From positions 29,445 to 93,444 of the forward strand of contig NZ_SUGA01000024.1 in the NCBI RefSeq assembly GCF_004963255.1: a stretch of DNA of 64,000 nucleotides. The letters run 5' to 3'. Of this stretch, positions 15,697 to 23,404 are shown one piece after another; within the stretch, counting starts at the first letter, position 1, and the number at the start of each line of letters is the position of its first letter. Source of the stretch: Mesorhizobium sp. GTDB taxonomy: Bacteria > Pseudomonadota > Alphaproteobacteria > Rhizobiales > Rhizobiaceae. The position numbers and the translations under genes are program-made. Under the pieces are notes generated by a model. That model was not told where the DNA came from, searched no databases, and saw nothing but the letters and a program-made list of their open reading frames with translations.

Positions 15697-17532
15697 ATGA
15701 CTTCAACGATTGAACTCCAGGTCAGCGCCAAGAAGTTCACCGACCAGGTGCTCCAGACGCTGCTGGCGACACCGCGCCCGCTCCCGGACCCCTACCTTGG
15801 CATGCAGCTACAGCGGGTGCGCTACAGCGCCGCGAGCCTCCGCCGCGACGTGATGGCGTCCTACCGCCTATTGCATGTCAACGCCGGCCAGGACCAAGGT
15901 CCCGGCTACAACGACATCAACGCTCGGCAGACGCAGCTGGCTGTCGACGTTACCGTCGAGATAACGGCTGAGCCCAACATCGCAGCACAGCCGAACCGCC
16001 TCGCGACTCCCGACGTGACCATTGACGGCACGCTCGTCTTTGACCTCGAGGTCAAGCAGTCCTCGATCGGCGTACTGGCGCTCGAGACGAGGTTCCGCGA
16101 CCTTGAGGTCGGCATCTCGCTCCCGTCGATCGCGGGCGTCGTCGACCCGAAGCAATGGGCGATAGACAAGCTGAAATCGCTTCTCAACCCGAAGCCTCTG
16201 AAGATAGATCTCTCCGACACGCTCGCCAAGGGCCTGCAGTTTTGGAACCAGGGGATTGCCCTCGACGCGACGGGAAACGCGCTGGTCATCCGTGCCGAGG
16301 TGGCCAACGATGGCAATCCCTATCGCTGGACCGACTTCTACAATGGCGCCATCACAGAGAGGCTCGGCGGCGCCGACTGGGCCGTTGTCGCACTCCCAGG
16401 GGACTTGAGCCTCACGATCCAGACGGAGATATGGGGGCGGCTCACACAGGCGCTCGGCCATTACCGGGTGCGGACTGTCGATGTGCAGTATTCCGGCCAC
16501 GGCGATCGCGCCTCCTTCACAATCACACCGTATCTGAATGTATGGGAGGACGGCGTCGAGGTGCTTGGCAATGTCGTATCCGCCACGTTCGGGATCTCGG
16601 TCGGATACGAGGCCGGCAAGATAGTAGTCGAAATCGATGCCTCCGCGGCCGACGACCTTGCCGACGGGATTCGTGCCGTGATCGCCGGCTTCGTCGCAGC
16701 GTTCGTCCCGCTCGCCGGCTGGCTGGCGGCGATCGTGCTCAACGAGGTGCTCGGCGTGCTGCTCGACGAGGTGTCCCACAAAGTCGCCGAGATCGCCTCC
16801 GGGATCGATGGTCTTCCCAAAGGTACAACGGTCGAGGATATCGCGCGCTTTCAATATCGTGCCCGCATTCCGTTCACGGCACCGAGCGCGCTCCCCGGCG
16901 CGATAACGACCTTCTCGGCCGATGCCGAGGCGGTAGCCGTTGGTGGCACATGGAACGTGACGAACCTAAGCCCAGGCGAGTTGAAGGTGACCACGTCTCG
17001 GTTCGCCCGGAATGCTCCGTTCGTGTCGTGCGGGGTGCTGGGCTACTCTACGCTGGAGGCATTCGACGCCGACCCGGCTGGCTCGATCAGCATGCACGCC
17101 GAGGCTGAACTCACGTCGACCGGCACGGCGCCCGTATCGGTCGACAGGGTCATTCCCGTGCGCATGCCTGCCACGGACGGCAGCACTGGGCTCACCTTCG
17201 TGCCCGGCGATAATGCGCTGCCCTCGAAGCTCGAGCTCGACGGGCCAGGCTCGCTACAACTCGCCGAACCGATAGTAGTCGAGGTCCGCACCAGCATCGG
17301 CGTGGTGCGGCTGAGGTTCGACCAGGTCACCAGCACAGTGATCACCTTGCCGGAACTGAAGCGGTTGCGAACGCAGATCAAGGCTAACCTGGCCTATTGC
17401 GACGCCGAGCAGATACCGATCTGGTGGCTCAAGAAGCACGATCTGATTTCGGGCGGCCCCGACCTAACGGCTGAGGAGATCAAGGCGAAGCTCCTGGAGG
17501 AGACCGTCACTACCATCCCAGCCTATTACTAG
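15697..17532 (+). CDS. Unrecognised 611-residue protein
   Basis: The protein starts MTSTIELQVSAKKFTDQVLQ. There is no signal peptide. Residues about 1-320 are rich in long amphipathic strands (QLAVDVTVEITAEP, VTIDGTLVFDLEVKQ, VRTVDVQYSGHGDRASFTI). Residues about 325-370 form a hydrophobic-helical segment (IRAVIAGFVAAFVPLAGWLA, then IVLNEVLGVLLDEVSHKV). Residues about 385-555 are again beta-rich, like Ig or C2-type modules (AVAVGGTWNVTNLSPGELKV). The tail is helical with a Trp pair (IPIWWLKKHDL). The mix of long curved strands and one greasy helix could fit a lipid-binding or membrane-inserting protein, but that is speculation. It stands alone next to the conjugation operon, in decayed DNA, yet its frame is intact. 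Confidence 0.75.
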   Translation: MTSTIELQVSAKKFTDQVLQTLLATPRPLPDPYLGMQLQRVRYSAASLRRDVMASYRLLHVNAGQDQGPGYNDINARQTQLAVDVTVEITAEPNIAAQPNRLATPDVTIDGTLVFDLEVKQSSIGVLALETRFRDLEVGISLPSIAGVVDPKQWAIDKLKSLLNPKPLKIDLSDTLAKGLQFWNQGIALDATGNALVIRAEVANDGNPYRWTDFYNGAITERLGGADWAVVALPGDLSLTIQTEIWGRLTQALGHYRVRTVDVQYSGHGDRASFTITPYLNVWEDGVEVLGNVVSATFGISVGYEAGKIVVEIDASAADDLADGIRAVIAGFVAAFVPLAGWLAAIVLNEVLGVLLDEVSHKVAEIASGIDGLPKGTTVEDIARFQYRARIPFTAPSALPGAITTFSADAEAVAVGGTWNVTNLSPGELKVTTSRFARNAPFVSCGVLGYSTLEAFDADPAGSISMHAEAELTSTGTAPVSVDRVIPVRMPATDGSTGLTFVPGDNALPSKLELDGPGSLQLAEPIVVEVRTSIGVVRLRFDQVTSTVITLPELKRLRTQIKANLAYCDAEQIPIWWLKKHDLISGGPDLTAEEIKAKLLEETVTTIPAYY

Positions 17533-17610
17533 TCCCCTGTTCGTGGCAGGCGCTCGTTCCGTCTCGGTCCGATGGAGAAGCGGGTCGTGTGGCGGGACGA
17601 ATAAAGGAGG

Positions 17611-18050
17611 CTACGCCTTTCGCTTAGCTGGCGCGACTGGCGTTGATCGCGGCTTCCTGCCCAGCCCGCTGGACTTCGCCAGCGCCGAGCGCGTGGCCGC
17701 ATAGCTCGTCGTCACCATGGGTAGTCCGCCTTCAAGCCCCATTTCTCGCGGTACTCATCGGGGCTGAGCCCGCAATGCATATTGAGAGCCGCTTCAGCGA
17801 TTTGAACCTCTTCCCGTCCTCGAAGATGATGTAGTCCGGAAACACCGATCGCTTCGGATTGACCGCAGGCTCCTGGGCCGGCTGCTCGGGCGCGACAGGC
17901 TGCCTGATGTTCGCCAGCGACAAATTCACGCTAGCAATCAGGTCGGGAAGAGACGCCACCGGTCGAAGCGTAAGACGAAAGCCTAGCCTGTATCCAACGG
18001 ACATCGCAGAGGCTGAAGGCAGCGTGACCAGGTTCAAGCCTGCCCACCTC
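17611..18050 (-). pseudogene. MucR/Ros-family zinc-finger regulator, frameshifted
   Basis: MucR homology is clear but spread over frames. LPDLIASVNLSLANI and PKRSVFPDYIIFEDGKRFKS are in one frame. The reading then shifts to LNMHCGLSPDEYREKWGLKA with DYP, and shifts again to an Ala/Ser-rich tail ending PAKRKA before the TAG at 17611-17613. The lesions are about one base each, near 17800 and 17720. The zinc-finger region lies across the first break: the Cys of the usual CLEDGKKFKSLKRHL segment is already changed (IIFEDG) and the following His is lost. The N-terminal helix before LPDL is also unrecognisable. MucR proteins repress surface-polysaccharide and symbiosis genes; this copy cannot. Confidence 0.75.
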
Positions 18051-18064
18051 AGGCACATCGCGCA

Positions 18065-18334
18065 CTACGCATGGTCTGCCGATTGCCGTCGCGTTTTTTC
18101 CGAAGCGCCGGCGGCCGGCAAACCTTCCTTTCTGGCCTTGGCAAACGCTCGGTCGCTCTCCAAAAATCCGGCCAACATGAATGGAATGAGCTCGGCCACG
18201 GTCTCAGACTCACCATAGGTCTGACGATAAAGAGCCGCATAGTCGCTCAGGGCCTGGTTGAGGTCAGCGCTGACGGTGATAGTGATCTTCGAAGGTGTCC
18301 GATCGGGAAGCTTTCCTAATTTCAGGCTTGCCAT
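18065..18334 (-). CDS. DUF2274 protein of trb operons
   Basis: An 89-residue protein starting MASLKLGKLPDRTPSKITIT. The pattern PDRTPSKITITVSADLNQAL, followed by YAALYRQTYGESETVAELIP and MLAGFLESDRAFAKA, matches DUF2274, a small ribbon-helix-helix-like family found immediately after trbI in rhizobial conjugation operons. It is 12 nt downstream of trbI on the same strand and is the last gene of the operon. A DNA-binding or regulatory role is suspected from the fold, not shown. Confidence 0.85.
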   Translation of the reverse strand: MASLKLGKLPDRTPSKITITVSADLNQALSDYAALYRQTYGESETVAELIPFMLAGFLESDRAFAKARKEGLPAAGASEKTRRQSADHA

Positions 18335-18346
18335 TAGCCCTCCTTT

Positions 18347-19561
18347 TCATCCGGCGTACGGCCGAAGTACGATGTCCTTGTGTACGATCACGCGCAGCGG
18401 CCAACCGGGGCGAACCGTGATCGTCGGCTGAATATTCAGGTTCTTTTCCGTGATGCGCTGACCTGCCTGGCTGACATTCTGCTGCGTGGATTGCCGGATT
18501 GCCTTGACCAAGTCGCTCTCATTGTCCCCAAAACTCAACTCAGTGCCGATGCCCAGCAACGTGGCCACCGCAACGCCCTTGATCAGCTGCCAGGTGTGGA
18601 AATCCACCTTGTCCTCAAGCCCCGCATAACCGGCGGTGTCTGTCGCCGGCAGATTGTCGATTTCGATCGAGGAGCCGTCGGGCAGGATTATTCGCTGCCA
18701 GACCAGCAAAGCACGCTTCTGCCCAAAGGCGACGACGCTGTCATAGGTGCCGATCAGACGCGAGCCTTGCGGGATGAGCAAGGTGCTGCCGGTGACGGTG
18801 TCGTGCACATTCTCGGTGACCTGCGCAACGACCAGCCCGGGCAAGTCGGAATTGATCCCTGTGATCAGGCTTGCCGCGATGACGCTGCCGGCCATGAGCT
18901 GATAGGGTGAAGCTGGCGTTTGCAACGCATGCGGATTGTAGATCCCGTTTGTGTCTGGCTGGCTGATGAAATCCACTTTGCGCTGCTGATTGTTCTGGTC
19001 GCCCTCGGTTGTTGCAACGGAAGCTGACGTGCCGGCGGCACCGGTTTGCGGAAGCGCTTCAAATTGCTGCTGGCGGGCTTGCCCGGTGTCCGGAGCATCG
19101 GCCTGCTTCGATCGATTATCGATCCGGAACATGACTTGCGACTCGCGCGCCGAAATCGCCTGCTGGGCGAGCCGTTGCTCTTCCGCGGAAACCTCCTGCC
19201 CGGGCGCGATGCCGAGCTGGCGTTGCCGCTCAAGAATGGGGCGGCCGAGATCGCCCGGTAGCGGCGGTCCAAGCACAGGCGCCTTTGGCTTGATCGCGGA
19301 ATAGTCCTTGGGCAGGCTATCGAGACCCTCAGCTGTCGGCTTGCGTTCGGTGTTATAGCGGTCTTCCGTCAAGCCTTGGATGCGCAGAGCTGGCCCCCTC
19401 AGCGCGATCATGGTGACACCGAATATTGCGCCGGATCCGAGCGCCGCGATCGCGACGATCACGCCGCGCCTGAAACGCACAGCGCGACGAGGCGAAGCGC
19501 GCAGCTGCAGCTGCGCCGGATCAAGCTTCGGCGGAGCGGTGGAATGGGACGTCTCAGTCAT
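18347..19561 (-). CDS. trbI: TrbI (VirB10-like) conjugal transfer protein
   Basis: A 404-residue inner-membrane protein that spans the periplasm and helps form the outer-membrane core channel. It has a cytoplasmic head, one transmembrane helix (VIVAIAALGSGAIFGVTMIA, near residues 35-55), a proline- and Gln-rich periplasmic linker, and the conserved C-terminal VirB10 barrel (PYQLMAGSVIAASLITGINS, then VTENVHDTVTGSTLLIPQGS, RLIGTYDSVVAFGQKRALLV). The ATG at 19561 (MTETSHS) is preferred over the one 15 nt upstream because it matches family length. It partners TrbG and TrbF. Confidence 0.93.
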   Translation of the reverse strand: MTETSHSTAPPKLDPAQLQLRASPRRAVRFRRGVIVAIAALGSGAIFGVTMIALRGPALRIQGLTEDRYNTERKPTAEGLDSLPKDYSAIKPKAPVLGPPLPGDLGRPILERQRQLGIAPGQEVSAEEQRLAQQAISARESQVMFRIDNRSKQADAPDTGQARQQQFEALPQTGAAGTSASVATTEGDQNNQQRKVDFISQPDTNGIYNPHALQTPASPYQLMAGSVIAASLITGINSDLPGLVVAQVTENVHDTVTGSTLLIPQGSRLIGTYDSVVAFGQKRALLVWQRIILPDGSSIEIDNLPATDTAGYAGLEDKVDFHTWQLIKGVAVATLLGIGTELSFGDNESDLVKAIRQSTQQNVSQAGQRITEKNLNIQPTITVRPGWPLRVIVHKDIVLRPYAG

Positions 19562-19572
19562 GGGCGTTCCCC

Positions 19573-20601
19573 TCATCTGCCGAGACGGGAAAACAGCGAG
19601 ATCCGCCGCGGCGGTTGCCGGCCATCAGTTCTGGTGATGCGCACAACCTGCTGCTGCTTGGCACCGAGCCGCAGTTCTGCCGCGGCAAACAAGCGATCGA
19701 CGATGTAGTAGTTGCCGCGCATGCGGTAGTTGACGAGCTGGTTGCTGCCGTCGGCTCCGACGATGAAGAGCGGCGGCGCCTCGCCCTGGTCAATGCGGCG
19801 TGGGAATTCGATATAGACCTTGCTGCCGTCGTCGAAGGCACGCGTCGGTCTCCAGGGCGGTGTGTCGCCGCTAATCGAATAGCGGAAGCGGATATTTTCG
19901 AGTGCCACATTCGACGCCACCGGCGTGACGGCATCTGCTTGGGCGTTGCGTTGGCGCAGCGCGACGATCTGGTCTTCGCTATACGTCCAGGAGATGGCCG
20001 CCATCGCGGTCTTGTCAGTGCTTTGAAGCTGCAGGTGATAGGTCCGCCGTTCCGTGGTGATGACCAGGTTGGTGCTAAGCCCCGGCGCGAAAGGCTTTAC
20101 CAGCACATGGGTGCGCTGATTGTCGCCGGTGCCGCTCACGGTGTCGCCAATGACCCAGCGTACCGTATCGCCCGCAGACACAGACGTCAGCTTCTCACCC
20201 GGTTGCAGAGCAATATCGGTGACGCGCTCGGGTGCTGCGTAAAGCTGGTAAAGCGCGCCATCGGCAAACGGATAGACCTGGACCGCATTGACATAGCCGT
20301 ATCTGGTGGGCTCCTGTGTCGCCGCCTTGTTGGCGTCGGCGACACGTTCTTCGGGGGAACGTTTATCCTCGGCGACCTTGCCTGGATCGGGCTGCAACTG
20401 GCCGGGCAAAGGCAGCGGCTTTGGCACCTCGACGATCTTGACCGGCTTCTCCGGCGGCTTCTCGATTGCCGCTGCTTTGAAGTCGGCCGCGTCATAAGAA
20501 ATCTCAGGTGGCGGCACCGGCTTCGATGCGCAAGCCGAGAGGACGGCTGCCGACGCGGACAGGATCAGCGCGCCACGGAACGATGATGTACTATTTGTCA
20601 T
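19573..20601 (-). CDS. trbG: TrbG (VirB9-like) conjugal transfer lipoprotein
   Basis: A 342-residue outer-membrane-associated component of the conjugative type IV secretion core complex. The N-terminus is a lipoprotein signal (LILSASAAVLSACAS, lipidated Cys near residue 24). A proline-rich stretch follows, then the VirB9 domain: YGYVNAVQVYPFADGALYQL, PGEKLTSVSAGDTVRWVIGD, and the C-terminal RAFDDGSKVYIEFPRR segment. The start overlaps the end of trbF by 11 nt, so translation is coupled. Confidence 0.93.
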   Translation of the reverse strand: MTNSTSSFRGALILSASAAVLSACASKPVPPPEISYDAADFKAAAIEKPPEKPVKIVEVPKPLPLPGQLQPDPGKVAEDKRSPEERVADANKAATQEPTRYGYVNAVQVYPFADGALYQLYAAPERVTDIALQPGEKLTSVSAGDTVRWVIGDTVSGTGDNQRTHVLVKPFAPGLSTNLVITTERRTYHLQLQSTDKTAMAAISWTYSEDQIVALRQRNAQADAVTPVASNVALENIRFRYSISGDTPPWRPTRAFDDGSKVYIEFPRRIDQGEAPPLFIVGADGSNQLVNYRMRGNYYIVDRLFAAAELRLGAKQQQVVRITRTDGRQPPRRISLFSRLGR

Positions 20602-21322
20602 TGGCTGGCTCCTTCGGGGAGACGGATGCAGGTGCTGCGCTGTCGAGCTCGCGCGACCAGTCGATGGCGTTGATGAAGACGCCGAGCGGGTTGCTGCGCA
20701 GCTGCTCGGTATTGCTTGGCGGGCGGATCACGATGGTGAGGATCGCGGTCCAGCGCGTCGTGCTGGCCAGGCTGCCGCGCTCAAAAATCTGCTCGGTCCA
20801 TTTGACCTGGAATGAGCTGTCGGAAGCCCTGACCACGCTGGTCACCTGCACCGACACGCTGCGTGTGCCGATCTGCCCGAATGGGTTGTTCGCCTTGGCG
20901 TATTCGTTGAGGAAGAGTGCTGCACGATCGGTGGCAAAGTCGTAGGCTGCCAACCAGTTCTGCCGAACCAGGACCGGATCGGTGGAAACGGAACGGACAT
21001 TTTGGATGAAGCGGCCGAGATGCCAGGCGATCTGGACATCTGAAGGTTGGTAATCCTGGATTGCCGGTGCAACCGCACGCGCCTCGCCGAAGCGGTCGAC
21101 CTCGATGACGTAAGGCACGACACGGCTCTGCATTGACTGCCAAACAAGGCCGCCGGAGAGCCCGGTCGCCAAAGCGAGGCAGCCAAGCGCCATCAGCCGC
21201 CAATTCCGGGCCTGTACCCGCGATGCGCCGATACGCTCATCCCAGAGCTGGCCGGCCTTCTGATACGGCGTGACGGGCTCGGGCGTCTTGCCGTAACGTT
21301 GAACGGGTCGTTTGAAGAACAT
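20591..21322 (-). CDS. trbF: TrbF (VirB8-like) conjugal transfer protein
   Basis: A 243-residue bitopic inner-membrane protein of the mating-pair apparatus. A short cytoplasmic part (NPYQK-like VTPYQKAGQLWDERIGASRV) precedes one transmembrane helix (LMALGCLALATGLSGGLVWQ), followed by a periplasmic NTF2-like domain (YVIEVDRFGEARAVAP, VQIAWHLGRFIQNVRSV, WTAILTIVIRPPSNTEQLR). It nucleates assembly of the channel with TrbE, TrbG and TrbI. The gene starts directly at the trbL stop. Confidence 0.93.
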   Translation of the reverse strand: MFFKRPVQRYGKTPEPVTPYQKAGQLWDERIGASRVQARNWRLMALGCLALATGLSGGLVWQSMQSRVVPYVIEVDRFGEARAVAPAIQDYQPSDVQIAWHLGRFIQNVRSVSTDPVLVRQNWLAAYDFATDRAALFLNEYAKANNPFGQIGTRSVSVQVTSVVRASDSSFQVKWTEQIFERGSLASTTRWTAILTIVIRPPSNTEQLRSNPLGVFINAIDWSRELDSAAPASVSPKEPANDK

Positions 21323-22645
21323 TTAGTCGTCCTTGTCGTTGAGTGAGGGATTGGCGCTGCCGGCAGGCCTGTCACCGTCGCGGACGGCTTGCACGGCGGC
21401 GTGGCGATGAGCACGAGCAGTCTGTTCAGAACGCATGCGCTTTGCCCAACTGGGCGCGGTGCCGGCGGCCGCACTGGATGGGCTCCCGATCATTGACGCA
21501 GTCGGCGCACCGCCGGTGGCGGTCCATGCGGCTTCCCGCCCGGCATTGACGCTAGGCCCGAAGCTTCCCGCGGCGGATCCTGCTGCACGCATTACAGCGC
21601 CGCCGGCGGCGCCTGCCACACCCTGCATTCCAGCAGCCACACTGGACAGGCCGGTCCCGGGCGAGGTTGCACGTCCCAACTGCCACGCCGAGGAAGCTGC
21701 CGAACCCATGGTCGTGCCGGCTCGGACGGCGGCAAGCCCAGCGCCGGTTGCCATGCGCGCGCCGGCAAAGGCGGCGCCCGCGACAACGAGGGACGATCCG
21801 GCAGCGGCCGCCGTGGTGCCCAGTGCTGCGCCCGCACCAAGCTGCGGCGCGCCCGAGACAAGACCCGAGGCGATCCCAGGACCAAAAATGCCGAGCCCGA
21901 GAAGCGCCAGCGCGCCAAGCACCTGCGACATGGCCGCCGCCAGGTCGGGCTCCTTGCCCTGGAGCGCCGAAGCAAACTCGCCAAAGAGCGTGGAGCCGAT
22001 ACCGACGACGACGGCGAGTACCATCACCTTGATGCCCGACGAGATCACATTGCCAAGCACGCGCTCGGCCAGAAACGCCGACCGGTTCCACAGCGCGAAG
22101 GGCACCAGAACAAATCCGGCCAGCGTGGTGAGCTTGAATTCCAGGATGGTGATGAAGAGCTGGATCGAGAGAATGAAGAAGGCGATGATGACCAGGAACC
22201 AGGCCACCAGCAGCACGAAGATAGTCAGCGCGTTACCGAAGATTTCCGGAAAACCCAAAAGCTGGCCAGCCTGATCAAGCAGAGGCCAGGCGCCCTCGAA
22301 ACCGGTGGCGGCGATGCGGCCCGGGTGCAGGAGGTTGTCGGCGGAGAGATTGCCGGAGGATGCGCTGATGCCAAGGCCGGCAAAGGAGCGGTAGATGACG
22401 TCGGCGAGGTTCTTGAAATTGTTCAGGATGAAGGCGAAGACGCCGACATAGAGCACCTTGCGGATGAGGCGGGCAAGAACATTGGGCTCGCCGCCGAACG
22501 CCCAGGCGAGGCCCGCAAGCGTAATGTCGATGCCAATCAGGGTGGTGGTGAGGAAGGCGACGTCGCCCGAAAGCAGACCGAATCCGCTGTCGATATAGCG
22601 GATAAAAGTCTCCATGAAGCGATCGATGACGCCAAGGTCGTTCAT
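21323..22645 (-). CDS. trbL: TrbL (VirB6-like) polytopic membrane protein
   Basis: A 440-residue inner-membrane channel component. Several hydrophobic helices are visible in the first 260 residues (VAFLTTTLIGIDITLAGLAW, ALTIFVLLVAWFLVIIAFFI, VMVLAVVVGIGSTLFGEFAS), including the conserved TrbL P-domain around FVLVPFALWNRSAFLAERVL. The last third is Gly/Ala-rich, then a basic tail (TARAHRHAAVQAVRDGDRP). Ends at 21323, adjacent to trbF. Confidence 0.92.
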   Translation of the reverse strand: MNDLGVIDRFMETFIRYIDSGFGLLSGDVAFLTTTLIGIDITLAGLAWAFGGEPNVLARLIRKVLYVGVFAFILNNFKNLADVIYRSFAGLGISASSGNLSADNLLHPGRIAATGFEGAWPLLDQAGQLLGFPEIFGNALTIFVLLVAWFLVIIAFFILSIQLFITILEFKLTTLAGFVLVPFALWNRSAFLAERVLGNVISSGIKVMVLAVVVGIGSTLFGEFASALQGKEPDLAAAMSQVLGALALLGLGIFGPGIASGLVSGAPQLGAGAALGTTAAAAGSSLVVAGAAFAGARMATGAGLAAVRAGTTMGSAASSAWQLGRATSPGTGLSSVAAGMQGVAGAAGGAVMRAAGSAAGSFGPSVNAGREAAWTATGGAPTASMIGSPSSAAAGTAPSWAKRMRSEQTARAHRHAAVQAVRDGDRPAGSANPSLNDKDD

Positions 22646-22678
22646 GCCGCCGCCTTCCTCATGTTGAAGTGCTTGTGA

Positions 22679-23404
22679 TCAGTTGCCGGGATAGGCTGTG
22701 CCGGTCCCTAGGAAACGTTTCGTTGTCTGGCGGGCGGCTTCCTCGGACTGCGCCTTGCGTGCCGCGTCCTCAGCCTCGGCCCGAAACTGTGTCGCGAGCA
22801 GCGTCTGGATCTGCATCTGCTGCTTGGTCGAAAGCGCGATCAGCTGGTTGGTGGCCTGGCTTGCCTCAAGCGCACCGGCCGCGCCTTGGCTGCGGTTGAC
22901 GAGATCGGCAAGCAGGTCGCCGTCGCCGCGGACATTTTCCACGATCTGCGACTGGACACCCATGGTCTGGCGGAACGCCTGCATGGCGCTTTGCCAACGC
23001 TCGCGTGCGGCGGTGGCCACATCGCTCACTTTGATCGTGGCATCGTAGCTTTCTGGAAATTGCTGGCGCCACTGGTCCTGAAGCTTGCCGAGATCAAAGC
23101 TCAGACCGCTTGCCTGGTCCATCAAACCGTCGATCCGTTGCAGGGAACCGGTAAGCTGGCCGACGGAGGAAAAATCCAGGCTCTGAAGGTTGCGCGCCAT
23201 GTTCTGCAGCATGGTCGCCTGGTTCTGCAGCGACTGGATCTGGTTGTTGATCTGCTCCAACGCTCGCGCCGCGGACAGCACGTTCTGCGTATAGTTCGAG
23301 GGATCGAAGACAATCAGGGCATAAGCCGGCTGCACACAGTCGGCCATCGGCTTGGCGATCAGCGAAAGGATGATCAGGCCGGAGAGAAAGCGGCGGCGCA
23401 TCAT
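22679..23404 (-). CDS. trbJ: TrbJ (VirB5-like) conjugal transfer protein
   Basis: A 241-residue exported protein thought to be a minor pilus component. It starts MMRRRFLSGLIILSLIAKPM with a signal peptide, then the conserved VFDPSNYTQNVLSAARALEQ, and long coiled-coil-forming helices (INNQIQSLQNQATMLQNMAR). The ATG at 23404 overlaps the trbE stop (ATGA). In most trb operons trbK, a small entry-exclusion lipoprotein, follows trbJ; here only 33 nt separate trbJ from trbL, so trbK is absent. Confidence 0.92.
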   Translation of the reverse strand: MMRRRFLSGLIILSLIAKPMADCVQPAYALIVFDPSNYTQNVLSAARALEQINNQIQSLQNQATMLQNMARNLQSLDFSSVGQLTGSLQRIDGLMDQASGLSFDLGKLQDQWRQQFPESYDATIKVSDVATAARERWQSAMQAFRQTMGVQSQIVENVRGDGDLLADLVNRSQGAAGALEASQATNQLIALSTKQQMQIQTLLATQFRAEAEDAARKAQSEEAARQTTKRFLGTGTAYPGN

